Notes: a model not told the origin generated them from the letters alone. DNA of 6,818 nt from an uncultured Clostridia bacterium (GCA_945622055.1 CALZBV010000137.1:1-6818), one strand, 5' to 3'. Shown: positions 1-6,584, numbered from the stretch's first letter. A program made the numbers and translations.

Positions 1-54
1 TGATTATAGCATATTTGCAATAGTTTGGCTAGTTATTTATTTAGCTGCATACTA

Positions 55-104
55 GACTTTGCAAGCAAAGTCCGTGTGCCAAAGAGGGGCGTTGCCCCCT
101 TTGG
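55..104. repeat. Pair of adjacent intergenic palindromes
   Basis: Two hairpin-forming sequences lie side by side. The first is GACTTTGC (55-62), AA, then GCAAAGTC (65-72), a perfect 8-bp inverted repeat. The second pairs CCAAAG (79-84) with CTTTGG (99-104) and GGGGC (86-90) with GCCCC (94-98) around the loop GTT, with a single bulged A at 85. No T-tract follows on either strand, so a classical terminator is unlikely. They look like REP-type intergenic palindromes. The core resembles the hairpin near 812-828. Function is unknown. Confidence 0.5.
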
Positions 105-198
105 ATTCCCCCTCATTTTCCGGTCCGCAGACACACAAACCGACCTTTCCGGTTTTCCATCCTTGTCCCGAAAAAACAAAGAAGCTCTGTCGCCATCT

Positions 199-425
199 TC
201 AAAGGGGATGTTGACAGTGCTTCTTTATATATTCATCAAAAAGTTGTTTTCTTGCAATACCATGTAAGCGTGAGTTGTGGTGTAGTATCTTTAACCAAGG
301 GAACCTTCCGACTCCCAACGGGAAATTGCCTGCGGAGTTACGCCGACCGCATTTGCAAGCGTATCTTGTGTTACATTGTTTTCCATACGTAATCTCTTGA
401 TAATAAATCCGATTTTTAAATACAT
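199..425 (-). pseudogene. Decayed XRE-family helix-turn-helix regulator (frameshifted)
   Basis: An ATG at 423-425 follows a GGAGG Shine-Dalgarno site (432-436) with 6-nt spacing. It opens a 44-codon frame ending at TAA 291-293. Residues 1-41 read as a typical XRE/Cro-type DNA-binding domain: IIKRLR, then VTQDTLANAVGVTPQAISRW, then ESEG. The frame ends where the rest of the domain should continue. In another minus frame, starting at 301-303, the expected continuation appears (FPWLKILHHNSRLHGI, then KQLFDEY) and runs to TGA 199-201. Adding one base after the GG at 304-305 joins the two parts into a protein of about 75 residues with the family's usual Pro-x-x-x-x-Leu spacing after the HTH. What is seen is a broken reading frame. 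Decay by a one-base loss is inferred, and a sequencing error is the main alternative. The 44-residue HTH peptide could still be made. Target genes are unknown. Confidence 0.7.
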
Positions 426-447
426 AATATGCCTCCAAAATAATAAT

Positions 448-493
448 TTGTAAGCTTACAATTCCATTATTTCAGATTTTCCGGAAAAATCAA
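448..493 (-). promoter_or_regulatory. Putative promoter and operator palindromes of the XRE remnant
   Basis: Reading the minus strand, a -35-like TTGATT (488-493) and a -10-like AATAAT (466-471) are separated by 16 bp, which puts the start of transcription near 459. A perfect 14-bp palindrome, TTGTAAGCTTACAA (448-461), covers that point and lies 12 bp upstream of the GGAGG site. A second perfect palindrome, TTTTCCGGAAAA (477-488), fills the spacer between the two promoter boxes. Both positions suit repressor binding, and small XRE regulators often control their own promoter, so autoregulation is inferred. Promoter boxes were matched by eye in AT-rich DNA, so the palindromes are firmer than the boxes. 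Confidence 0.5.
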
Positions 494-904
494 TTATCAA
501 TTCGTTGTTAAGTGTATTAACCGATACTTTAGTCTGTAACGTCAAATCAAATATTCATTTTGCTGTTATCCGGACAATAACAATTTTCCTCGTTGTTGCA
601 TTTATAATTGCATATCGATTAAAACTTTTTACCTTCTTTCATAAATTCCAAAATATTTATATGTTTTATTCCATTTCTTCTTTGAAGCAAATAATCTCAA
701 AATACATTTTAACAAAACACTTTTTGCAAATTCATCAAAATATGTGTTGTTAAAATCATTTTTGTAAATATAGATTGCCTTCCGGACTGCTTCTCATTCT
801 CGCACAAGTACAAGGGCTGTCGCCCCTTTTTCCATTCCGCCCGTCTCTTGTTGTGACGTTTTGAAAATCACCGTGCAGGGGGTACTTTCTTTGAATTCAG
901 TGTA
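494..904. other. Gene-free intergenic stretch, AT-rich in its first part
   Basis: From about 494 to 777 the sequence is strongly AT-rich, with no frame on either strand that has both a credible ribosome binding site and recognisable protein character. The longest plus-strand frame (505-753) gives a Phe/Ile/Lys-rich translation of the kind expected from AT-rich noncoding DNA. From about 778 to 904 the base composition becomes balanced, and the stretch holds only the small hairpin at 812-828. I see no RNA gene. The change in composition may mark the edge of an acquired or decayed segment, but nothing proves it. Confidence 0.5.
812..831. repeat. Small GC-rich hairpin with T-tract
   Basis: GGGC (814-817) pairs with GCCC (822-825) around the loop TGTC. 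AA before and TT after extend it across a bulged C at 826, and T827-T831 follow on the plus strand. The shape is that of a weak plus-strand terminator, but no plus-strand gene lies upstream. On the minus strand the core AAGGGGCGACAGCCCTT resembles the GGGGCGTTGCCCC core near 86-98. I favour a shared intergenic palindrome family over a working terminator. Confidence 0.4.
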
Positions 905-1053
905 GGATGTTAGACTTTCTTATTACTCCGCTCCATAATAGCAACGCCCGGACAGGACGTCCGGGCGAGGTCGCCATAAGGCATGGATGCCGCATAAGAC
1001 CGGTTGCGTGCCTACCTCATATATTTGGCGGAGTAATTAGAAAGTCTTCATCC
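905..1053. repeat. 149-bp element bounded by long imperfect inverted repeats
   Basis: The left arm GACTTTCTTATTACTCCGC (913-931) pairs with the right arm at 1028-1046 at 18 of 19 positions (one T/T mismatch at 921/1038). The pairing extends outward through A912/T1047 to GGATG (905-909) with CATCC (1049-1053), across a small internal loop. Inside, CGCCCGGAC (945-953) and GTCCGGGCG (959-967) form a perfect 9-bp hairpin with loop AGGAC. GAGGT (967-971) can pair with ACCTC (1014-1018), or GGTC (969-972) with GACC (998-1001). GGCA (980-983) can pair with TGCC (988-991). The whole folds as a closed multi-branch structure. No frame inside looks like a protein. It could be a small non-autonomous mobile element (MITE-like) or a structured RNA; no clear target-site duplication is visible, and the functional strand is unknown. 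Confidence 0.7.
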
Positions 1054-1115
1054 GGAGTACGAGACAAGAAACTATTCCACGGCAGAAGTCTCTCCCTTTC
1101 ATGCGCCACGCAAAT

Positions 1116-1153
1116 CAAAAAGAAAACCCCACGCCGCATACTGCTGCGTGGGG
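1116..1153 (-). terminator. Rho-independent terminator of the atp operon
   Basis: Just after the atpC stop, the minus strand has CCCCACGC and its complement GCGTGGGG as an 8-bp stem (1127-1134 with 1146-1153). It continues past one mismatch into GCA/TGC with a 3-nt loop. A T-rich tract follows directly on the minus strand (complement of 1116-1126, TTTTCTTTTT). This is a strong intrinsic terminator placed to end the atp transcript. It also separates the operon from the repeat-rich region at lower coordinates. Confidence 0.9.
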
Positions 1154-1159
1154 AAGGTC

Positions 1160-1579
1160 CTACATTCTTTTTTCTGCCAGCTCAATTCGAATCAGGGAAC
1201 GGCGCAGTGCCAATTCCGCTCTGGCAATATTAATCGAAGCATCGCCGCTCTTTAAGCGTCTCTCTGCCCGGATTTGCGCTTCTTTTGCGCGGTTTATGTC
1301 AATCTCTTCCGGCCACTCGCACGACTCTGCGAGAATGGTGACATGGTCCTGCATAATTTCTACAAAACCGGAATGCATTGCAGCCTGTCTGTCGCCCTCT
1401 GCACTTCCTTTGATGTTTAAAACACCCGGAACCAAAATGGCGGTCAGCGGAATGTGACCCTTTAACACACCCATCTCGCCCTCCGTTGTCCGAAGCTCTA
1501 CCATTTCCACATCAGCATCGTAGAAGATTCTGTCCGGAGAAATTATTTTTAAACGAAACAGCTTTCCTGTATCTGCCAT
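1160..1579 (-). CDS. atpC: F1 ATP synthase epsilon subunit
   Basis: Epsilon is part of the central rotor stalk. It binds gamma and the c-ring, and its C-terminal helices can inhibit ATP hydrolysis. The 139-residue product is close to the usual 130-140. Residues 1-88 form the N-terminal beta-sandwich, beginning with KLFRLKIISPDRIFYDADV and including the conserved EGEMGVLKGHIPLTA (33-47). Residues from about 94 form the helical hairpin, with the typical INRAKEAQIRAERRL region. The ATG at 1577-1579 is preceded by AAGGGAGA at suitable spacing. It starts 27 bp after atpD, is the last gene of the operon, and is followed within a few bases by the terminator. Nothing odd is visible. Confidence 0.96.
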   Translation of the reverse strand: MADTGKLFRLKIISPDRIFYDADVEMVELRTTEGEMGVLKGHIPLTAILVPGVLNIKGSAEGDRQAAMHSGFVEIMQDHVTILAESCEWPEEIDINRAKEAQIRAERRLKSGDASINIARAELALRRSLIRIELAEKRM

Positions 1580-1606
1580 AGTTTCTCCCTTCCGTGCAAA
1601 GCCACC

Positions 1607-3004
1607 TTACTTCTTATTGACTCTTTCCAGAACGTCGTCAATGTTGCCGGCATTCAGGAAGAAGCTCTCCGGAATATCATCGTGCTTTCCTTCCAGAATC
1701 TCCTTGAAGCCCTGAATCGTCTCGGAAATCGGTACATAACGTCCCGGAAGACCCGTAAACTGCTCCGCAACATGGAACGGCTGGGAAAGGAAACGCTGTA
1801 CCTTTCTTGCTCTTGCTACCAAAAGCTTATCGTCCTCAGAAAGCTCGTCCATACCGAGAATTGCAATGATATCCTGTAATTCCTTGTACTTCTGTAAGAT
1901 TTCCTGAACTCCGCGGGCAACCTTGTAGTGCTCCTCACCTACAATACGCGGGTCAAGGATACGTGAGGTAGACTCAAGCGGATCTACTGCAGGATAAATA
2001 CCAAGCTCTACGATGGAACGGGAAAGAACCGTGGTTGCATCAAGATGTGCGAAGGTAGTTGCCGGAGCCGGGTCCGTAAGGTCATCCGCCGGCACGTAAA
2101 CTGCCTGTACGGAGGTAATGGAACCGTTCTTTGTAGAAGTAATACGCTCCTGAAGCGCACCCATCTCGGTCTGCAGGGTCGGCTGGTAACCTACTGCGGA
2201 CGGCATACGTCCGAGCAGTGCGGAAACCTCAGAGCCCGCCTGGGTAAAACGGAAGATGTTATCGATAAAGAGCAGGACATCCTTTCCTGACTGATCACGG
2301 AAGTACTCCGCCATCGTAAGACCGGTAAGACCAACTCTCATTCTGGATCCCGGCGGCTCATTCATCTGACCGAACACCATGGTCGTCTTCTCTATAACAC
2401 CGGATTCAATCATTTCGTAGTAAAGGTCATTTCCTTCACGGGTGCGCTCACCAACGCCCGTGAATACGGAATATCCACCGTGCTCCGTTGCAATGTTGGT
2501 AATCAGCTCCTGAATCAGAACCGTCTTACCTACACCGGCACCACCGAACAGACCGATCTTACCACCCTTCTGGTATGGACACAGAAGGTCAACGACCTTA
2601 ATACCGGTCTCTAACATTTCGGTCTGTGTGGACTGCTCTTCAAACTTCGGAGCAGGTCTGTGAATCGGATAATACTCAACTCCTTCCGGAGCCGGCTTTT
2701 CATCAATCGGATCACCAAGTACGTTAAACATACGTCCGAGGGTATTTTCGCCTACCGGAACAGAAATCGGAGCTCCGGTTGCAAGTGCATCCATTCCGCG
2801 AACAAGTCCGTCGGTCGGTCCCATTGCGATACAGCGGACCGTATCGTCTCCGAGATGCTGTGCTACTTCAACTACAAGCTTTTCTCCATTCGTTCTGGTA
2901 ATCTTTATTGCCTCGTAAATCTCCGGAAGACAGCCTTCCAGAAACTTAACGTCGATAACTGCACCGATAATCTGAGTGATTTTTCCAAGCTTTGTTTCTG
3001 CCAA
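1607..3004 (-). CDS. atpD: F1 ATP synthase beta subunit (catalytic)
   Basis: Beta carries the three catalytic nucleotide sites of the alpha3beta3 ring and makes or splits ATP as gamma turns. The product has 465 residues, normal for the family. Visible motifs in order are the P-loop GGAGVGKT (154-161), GERTREG with the catalytic Glu186, the Walker B strand LLFIDNIFR with Asp248, the alpha/beta family signature PAVDPLESTS (338-347), and the C-terminal lever DELSEDD (386-392). The last is a conservative variant of the usual DELSEED. The start is TTG at 3002-3004: an in-frame TGA lies at 3011-3013, the first internal Met is residue 61, and AAGGAG sits 9 nt upstream. The gene begins 19 bp after atpG and ends 27 bp before atpC. 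Function is certain by family; the coupling ion is set by the Fo part. Confidence 0.99.
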   Translation of the reverse strand: MAETKLGKITQIIGAVIDVKFLEGCLPEIYEAIKITRTNGEKLVVEVAQHLGDDTVRCIAMGPTDGLVRGMDALATGAPISVPVGENTLGRMFNVLGDPIDEKPAPEGVEYYPIHRPAPKFEEQSTQTEMLETGIKVVDLLCPYQKGGKIGLFGGAGVGKTVLIQELITNIATEHGGYSVFTGVGERTREGNDLYYEMIESGVIEKTTMVFGQMNEPPGSRMRVGLTGLTMAEYFRDQSGKDVLLFIDNIFRFTQAGSEVSALLGRMPSAVGYQPTLQTEMGALQERITSTKNGSITSVQAVYVPADDLTDPAPATTFAHLDATTVLSRSIVELGIYPAVDPLESTSRILDPRIVGEEHYKVARGVQEILQKYKELQDIIAILGMDELSEDDKLLVARARKVQRFLSQPFHVAEQFTGLPGRYVPISETIQGFKEILEGKHDDIPESFFLNAGNIDDVLERVNKK

Positions 3005-3021
3005 CTTTTTTCACTCCTTTT
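3002..3021 (-). promoter_or_regulatory. Ribosome binding site and TTG start of atpD
   Basis: On the minus strand AAAAGGAGTG (3012-3021) precedes TTG (3002-3004), with 9 nt between AAGGAG and the codon. The in-frame TGA at 3011-3013, two codons upstream, leaves no other start before residue 61. An out-of-frame ATG at 3022-3024 overlaps the atpG stop and meets a stop or lacks homology to AtpD. The TTG start is therefore forced by the sequence. Confidence 0.9.
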
Positions 3022-3023
3022 CA

Positions 3024-3887
3024 TTAACTGATTGCATTTGCGCCTGCGATAATTTCGGTTAATTCCTGCGTAATGGAACTCTGGCGGGCTCTGTTGTACT
3101 TCAGTCCCAAATCGGAAATCATCTCGTCTGCGTTGTTTGTTGCGGAATCCATTGCCTGCATTCTGGCACCGTTTTCACTTGCCAGAGACTGCACCAGACC
3201 GCCGTAAATCAGGCTATTCACATATTTCGGAATAATAAGCTCCAACGCTTCCTCAGCCTCAGGCTCATAGTTCATCGGAATCAGGGCATCCTGGGTCTCC
3301 ACCACCTCGTTATCGCCGCTAAAATCAACCGGCAACAGGCGAAGCATGGTCGGAATGTGGCTTACGGTATTCTTAAACTCCGTATAGGCAAGGTAAATCT
3401 CTCCAATCTTTCCCTCCGAAAAATCCGAAAGTACTCTTCTTCCAATCTCGGAAGCATCGGAAAACAGCGGCTCATTGATTGCCTCGGAATAGTCCTCCGC
3501 AATCGTATAGCCTCTTCTTGCCAGACCGTCACGGCCCTTTCTTCCTACCGCATAAATAACAACGTCCTCCTTCTTCATTCCGCTTCCGGTTACAAGCTTT
3601 ATTACATTGGAGTTATAACCACCGGCAAGACCACGGTTCGAGGTAATCAGGATGATTCCCTTCTTACCGCTGCCCTCCGCCTGTAAGTACGGATGATTCA
3701 GGTTCGATGATTTTCTTAAAATGGATCTGACTGCGTCGTACATGGCCTTAAAGTAAGGCTGCGAGTCCTCCGCACGCGCTTTTGCTTTTTGCAGCTTTAC
3801 GGTAGCAACAAGCTTCATTGCCTTCGTAATCTGCCCTGTGCTTTGTATACTTTCCTTGCGTCGTTTGATATCACGCATGGATGCCAT
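3024..3887 (-). CDS. atpG: F1 ATP synthase gamma subunit
   Basis: Gamma is the rotating shaft inside the alpha3beta3 ring and passes torque from the c-ring to the catalytic sites. The 287-residue length is typical for Firmicutes. The N-terminal shaft helix is clear (MASMRDIKRRKESIQSTGQI, then TKAMKLVATVKLQKAK). The central Rossmann-like part contains ITSNRGLAGGYN (81-92). The C-terminal helix ends with the family signature ITQELTEIIAGANA (272-285). The ATG at 3885-3887 has AGGTGAT upstream with about 6-nt spacing; a second ATG at codon 4 is possible, but the family usually begins MAS-x-RDIK. The 32-bp gap to atpA contains a short CGCGCGCGC run (3911-3919) of no evident role. Nothing is missing. 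Confidence 0.98.
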   Translation of the reverse strand: MASMRDIKRRKESIQSTGQITKAMKLVATVKLQKAKARAEDSQPYFKAMYDAVRSILRKSSNLNHPYLQAEGSGKKGIILITSNRGLAGGYNSNVIKLVTGSGMKKEDVVIYAVGRKGRDGLARRGYTIAEDYSEAINEPLFSDASEIGRRVLSDFSEGKIGEIYLAYTEFKNTVSHIPTMLRLLPVDFSGDNEVVETQDALIPMNYEPEAEEALELIIPKYVNSLIYGGLVQSLASENGARMQAMDSATNNADEMISDLGLKYNRARQSSITQELTEIIAGANAIS

Positions 3888-3919
3888 AACGTATCACCTA
3901 CACTTTCTTTCGCGCGCGC

Positions 3920-5428
3920 TTATTTTTTAAATTCCTTCTTGAACTCCTCAATTACGGAAATTAACTTCGCCTCAATCTCCTCGGTCAGCTGCTTTTCCGT
4001 ACGGATGCTCTCCGGAAGCTCCGGATATTTCGTGTCTATAAATTCAAACAGCTCCTTCTCGAATCTGAGTACATCGGAAACCTCGATGTCGAGAAGATAC
4101 TTCTTCGTTGCCGCATAAATAATGATAATCTGCTTTTCCACCGGCATAGGCTTATACTGCGGCTGCTTTAAGGCTTCGCGGATACGTTCGCCCTGTGCAA
4201 GCTTTTCCTTCGTGTCTGCATCAAGGTCGGAGCCGAACTGAGCAAAGGAAGCAAGCTCACGGTACTGCGCAAGGTCGATACGAATCGGACCTGCAATCTT
4301 CTTCATTGCCTTAATCTGTGCGGAACCACCTACACGGGATACGGAAAGTCCCGGGTTTACCGCCGGACGGAAGCCGGAGTTAAACATCTCGGTTTCAAGG
4401 TAAATCTGACCGTCCGTAATGGAAATTACATTGGTCGGAATGTAAGCCGATACATCACCTGCCTGGGTTTCGATAATCGGAAGCGCCGTAAGGGAACCTC
4501 CGCCAAGTGCATCGGAAAGTCTTGCGGCACGCTCGAGCAGACGGGAATGTAAGTAGAATACATCACCCGGATATGCCTCACGTCCCGGCGGACGCTTAAG
4601 CAGCAGGGAAAGTGTACGGTATGCGGTTGCATGCTTACTTAAATCATCATACACAACCAATACGTCCTCACCATTTTCCATCCATTCCTCACCGATTGCA
4701 CAGCCCGAATAAGGAGCGATGTACTGTAACGGTGCAAGCTCACTTGCTGTTGCCGCAACGATCGTCGTGTAATCCATTGCACCATACTCTTCGAGCGTGG
4801 ATACAATCGTTGCAACGGTAGAAGCCTTCTGGCCGATTGCTACGTAGATACACTTAACATTCTGTCCCTTCTGGTTGATAATGGTGTCAATTGCAATAGC
4901 CGTTTTACCGGTCTGTCTGTCACCGATAATCAGCTCTCGCTGTCCTCTTCCGATCGGCACCATGGAGTCGATTGCCTTAATACCGGTCTGAAGCGGTGTA
5001 TTTACTGATTTTCTGGAAATAACGCCGGATGCTACTCGCTCAATCTGGCGGTATTTTGTTGTCTCAATCGGACCCTTGCCGTCGATAGGCTGTCCGAGTG
5101 CATTTACAACTCGTCCGAGCAATGCGTCACCAACCGGCACCTCAACTACCCTGCCGGTAGTTTTTACGGTATCACCTTCGCTGATGTTGCCCATGTCGCC
5201 AAGAAGTACTGCACCAACATTGTCCTCCTCGAGGTTTAATACCATACCGTAAACCTCGCCCGGAAACTCCAGAAGCTCGCCCTGCATTGCCTTCTGCAAT
5301 CCATGGATTCTTGCGATACCATCTGCTACCTGGATTACCGTACCGACATCGGACACTTCAAGCTTCGTACTGTAATTCTTGATTTGTTCTTTTATGACGG
5401 AACTGATTTCCTCCGGTCTTAAATTCAA
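3920..5428 (-). CDS. atpA: F1 ATP synthase alpha subunit
   Basis: Alpha alternates with beta in the F1 ring. It binds non-catalytic nucleotide and supplies the arginine finger to the beta sites. The 502 residues match the family norm. The N-terminal helix (RPEEISSVIKEQIKNY) binds delta. Then come the P-loop GDRQTGKT (169-176), VLVVYDDLSKHA with Asp261/Asp262 (Walker B region), and the signature PAVNPGLSVS (355-364) followed at once by Arg365, the expected arginine finger. The C-terminal helical domain runs to KEFKK. The start is TTG at 5426-5428: an in-frame TAG lies at 5447-5449, no ATG lies between, and the first internal Met is residue 48. AGAAGGTG sits 8 nt upstream. It begins 29 bp after atpH. 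No lesions are seen. Confidence 0.99.
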   Translation of the reverse strand: MNLRPEEISSVIKEQIKNYSTKLEVSDVGTVIQVADGIARIHGLQKAMQGELLEFPGEVYGMVLNLEEDNVGAVLLGDMGNISEGDTVKTTGRVVEVPVGDALLGRVVNALGQPIDGKGPIETTKYRQIERVASGVISRKSVNTPLQTGIKAIDSMVPIGRGQRELIIGDRQTGKTAIAIDTIINQKGQNVKCIYVAIGQKASTVATIVSTLEEYGAMDYTTIVAATASELAPLQYIAPYSGCAIGEEWMENGEDVLVVYDDLSKHATAYRTLSLLLKRPPGREAYPGDVFYLHSRLLERAARLSDALGGGSLTALPIIETQAGDVSAYIPTNVISITDGQIYLETEMFNSGFRPAVNPGLSVSRVGGSAQIKAMKKIAGPIRIDLAQYRELASFAQFGSDLDADTKEKLAQGERIREALKQPQYKPMPVEKQIIIIYAATKKYLLDIEVSDVLRFEKELFEFIDTKYPELPESIRTEKQLTEEIEAKLISVIEEFKKEFKK

Positions 5429-5444
5429 GGGTAAAGCACCTTCT
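5426..5444 (-). promoter_or_regulatory. Ribosome binding site and TTG start of atpA
   Basis: On the minus strand AGAAGGTG (5437-5444) lies 8 nt before TTG (5426-5428). The in-frame TAG at 5447-5449 closes the frame upstream, and the codons between are CCC, TTA, GCT, GGT, GAA and AAA, none a usual start. The next in-frame Met is residue 48, which would remove the delta-binding N-terminus. TTG is therefore the start. Confidence 0.88.
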
Positions 5445-5457
5445 TTCTAAACGTAAT

Positions 5458-6015
5458 TTAGTTCGTACCGGACAGCTGAATCGCTGAAAGATTCCTTGCC
5501 ATCCTGGAAAGCTTTGATTTGATGCTTGCGTCTACCACACGGTCTCTGATGCGGAGTACCATACCCCCGATTAGTGCCGGGTCAACGCTGTAGGTTATCT
5601 CAAAGCTCTCATATTCTGTCTGGGACAGAAGCTTTTCTTCAATCCGCTTTTTCTGTGCGGCAGTCAGTTCTGTTGCTGAGGTTACGCTTGCCTTACCGAT
5701 TTTAAGGTGTTCGCATACCTTATCCAAAAATAACGCAAACACTTCCGGTATCTCCGCGCAGCGTCCCTTGTCAACGATAACAGCCAAAAGTCCGGTCAGG
5801 CGCTCATCAAAACGTCCGCCGAATACATTTTCAATCACGGCATGCTTTTCTTCCCTGGTTACCTTCGGGTGCGTAAGGAGCTCCAAGAACTCCGGATTTG
5901 CGGCAAATGCCTGCTCTGCAAGCTTTACCTGCTCCGCAAGCTCCCCGATACCGCCCTGCTCCGCTGCCAGCTCAAATAAAGCTTCCGCATATCTGTCTGC
6001 TGCTAACTTCGCCAT
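5458..6015 (-). CDS. atpH: F1 ATP synthase delta subunit (OSCP homologue)
   Basis: Delta sits on top of F1 and ties the alpha N-termini to the b-subunit stalk so that the ring does not turn with the rotor. The 185 residues are normal. The N-terminal helical bundle (1-105) begins AADRYAEALFELAAEQ and includes HPKVTREEKHAVIENVFGG (49-67). The C-terminal part has the conserved VDPALIGGMVLRIRDRVVD (144-162) followed by SIKSKLSRM, the characteristic OSCP/delta end. The ATG at 6013-6015 lies inside the atpF 3' end: the genes overlap by 13 bp, and GGGTGAT (6021-6027), within atpF, serves as ribosome binding site. Translational coupling to atpF is likely, as expected for two single-stalk partners. 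Confidence 0.97.
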   Translation of the reverse strand: MAKLAADRYAEALFELAAEQGGIGELAEQVKLAEQAFAANPEFLELLTHPKVTREEKHAVIENVFGGRFDERLTGLLAVIVDKGRCAEIPEVFALFLDKVCEHLKIGKASVTSATELTAAQKKRIEEKLLSQTEYESFEITYSVDPALIGGMVLRIRDRVVDASIKSKLSRMARNLSAIQLSGTN

Positions 6016-6584
6016 GTATCATCACCCATTTCATTCAAAGCATCGTCAATTAACTTCGCCTGCTGTTCGTCACTCAACGAGGCTGCAACAAACTTTCCTG
6101 CCATCACGGTAGCAACTGCCACCATTTCCTGCTTTACCTCGTCCTTCATCTTACTCTTTTCCAGCTCGATTTCGCGGTCTGCACGCTCCATAATACGAGC
6201 TGCCTCCGCCTTTGCCTCTGCTACAATTTCGTCCTCACGCTTTAACGCCTTTTTGCGTCCTTCGCTTAAAATTGCCTCTGCTTCTTTCTCTGCATTCTTT
6301 AACTTTTCGTCGTATTCAGCCTTAAAATTTATGGCATCCGTACGTTCCTTTGCTGCATCCTCCATATTCTTCCTAATCAGCTCTCTGCGCTTATTGAGAA
6401 GGTCACGCGCAGGGTTAAACAGAAGATAGGACAGCAGAAAGAACATAAATCCAACGGCAAGCAGCAGAATGAGCGCATCCAAAAGCAGCTGTGGTGTCAG
6501 TCCGAAAATGTAACCCTCCATTTTAGGCTCTGCCTCTTTTGCAAAAAAGGCAAGTCTCCCAAATACGGTCACTGATCCGCTCAC
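6003..6584 (-). CDS. atpF: Fo ATP synthase b subunit
   Basis: Subunit b is the peripheral stalk that anchors F1 (through delta and alpha) to subunit a in the membrane. The 193-residue product has one membrane helix at about 33-55 (LLLDALILLLAVGFMFFLLS). The conserved FNPARD with Arg60 follows, then a long charged, Ala/Glu/Lys-rich coiled coil to about 165 and a short C-terminal part. The start is GTG at 6582-6584, chosen because AAAGGAGG lies 7 nt upstream; the frame is closed by TAA at 6618-6620. This gives about 21 residues before Met22-Glu-Gly, making it longer than many b subunits (about 160-170). The extension is not strongly hydrophobic. Starting at Met22 is possible, but the ribosome site there is poor. 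The gene starts 36 bp after atpE and overlaps atpH by 13 bp. Confidence 0.96.
   Translation of the reverse strand: MSGSVTVFGRLAFFAKEAEPKMEGYIFGLTPQLLLDALILLLAVGFMFFLLSYLLFNPARDLLNKRRELIRKNMEDAAKERTDAINFKAEYDEKLKNAEKEAEAILSEGRKKALKREDEIVAEAKAEAARIMERADREIELEKSKMKDEVKQEMVAVATVMAGKFVAASLSDEQQAKLIDDALNEMGDDTWRS

Noticed and set aside
33..224. Minus-strand open frame of 64 codons with a protein-like charged stretch (IPFEDGDRASLFFRDKDG)
   Set aside because: It has no start codon or ribosome site after the in-frame TAA at 225-227, and its second half runs through the palindromes at 55-104. It could be a gene remnant, but I recognise no family.
386..392. DELSEDD instead of DELSEED in the beta subunit (residue numbers of AtpD)
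   Set aside because: Conservative Glu-to-Asp change in a tolerant region; not a sign of altered function.
507..521. GTTAA-N5-TTAAC inverted repeat, loosely Rex-like
   Set aside because: Short arms, a spacer that does not fit the usual Rex half-site spacing, AT-rich surroundings and no adjacent gene to control.
505..753. Plus-strand open frame of 82 codons
   Set aside because: AT-rich composition, Phe/Ile/Lys-rich translation, no Shine-Dalgarno site and no domain; likely a chance frame.
812..831. Possible plus-strand intrinsic terminator
   Set aside because: The stem is only about four strong pairs and no plus-strand transcription unit precedes it; recorded as a palindromic repeat instead.
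907..1233. Plus-strand open frame of 108 codons across the inverted-repeat element
   Set aside because: It spans the folded element, the atp terminator and the end of atpC on the other strand, and has no ribosome site or protein-like pattern.
3911..3919. CGCGCGCGC run between atpA and atpG
   Set aside because: Only nine bases and outside the atpG ribosome site; no evidence for a structural or regulatory role.
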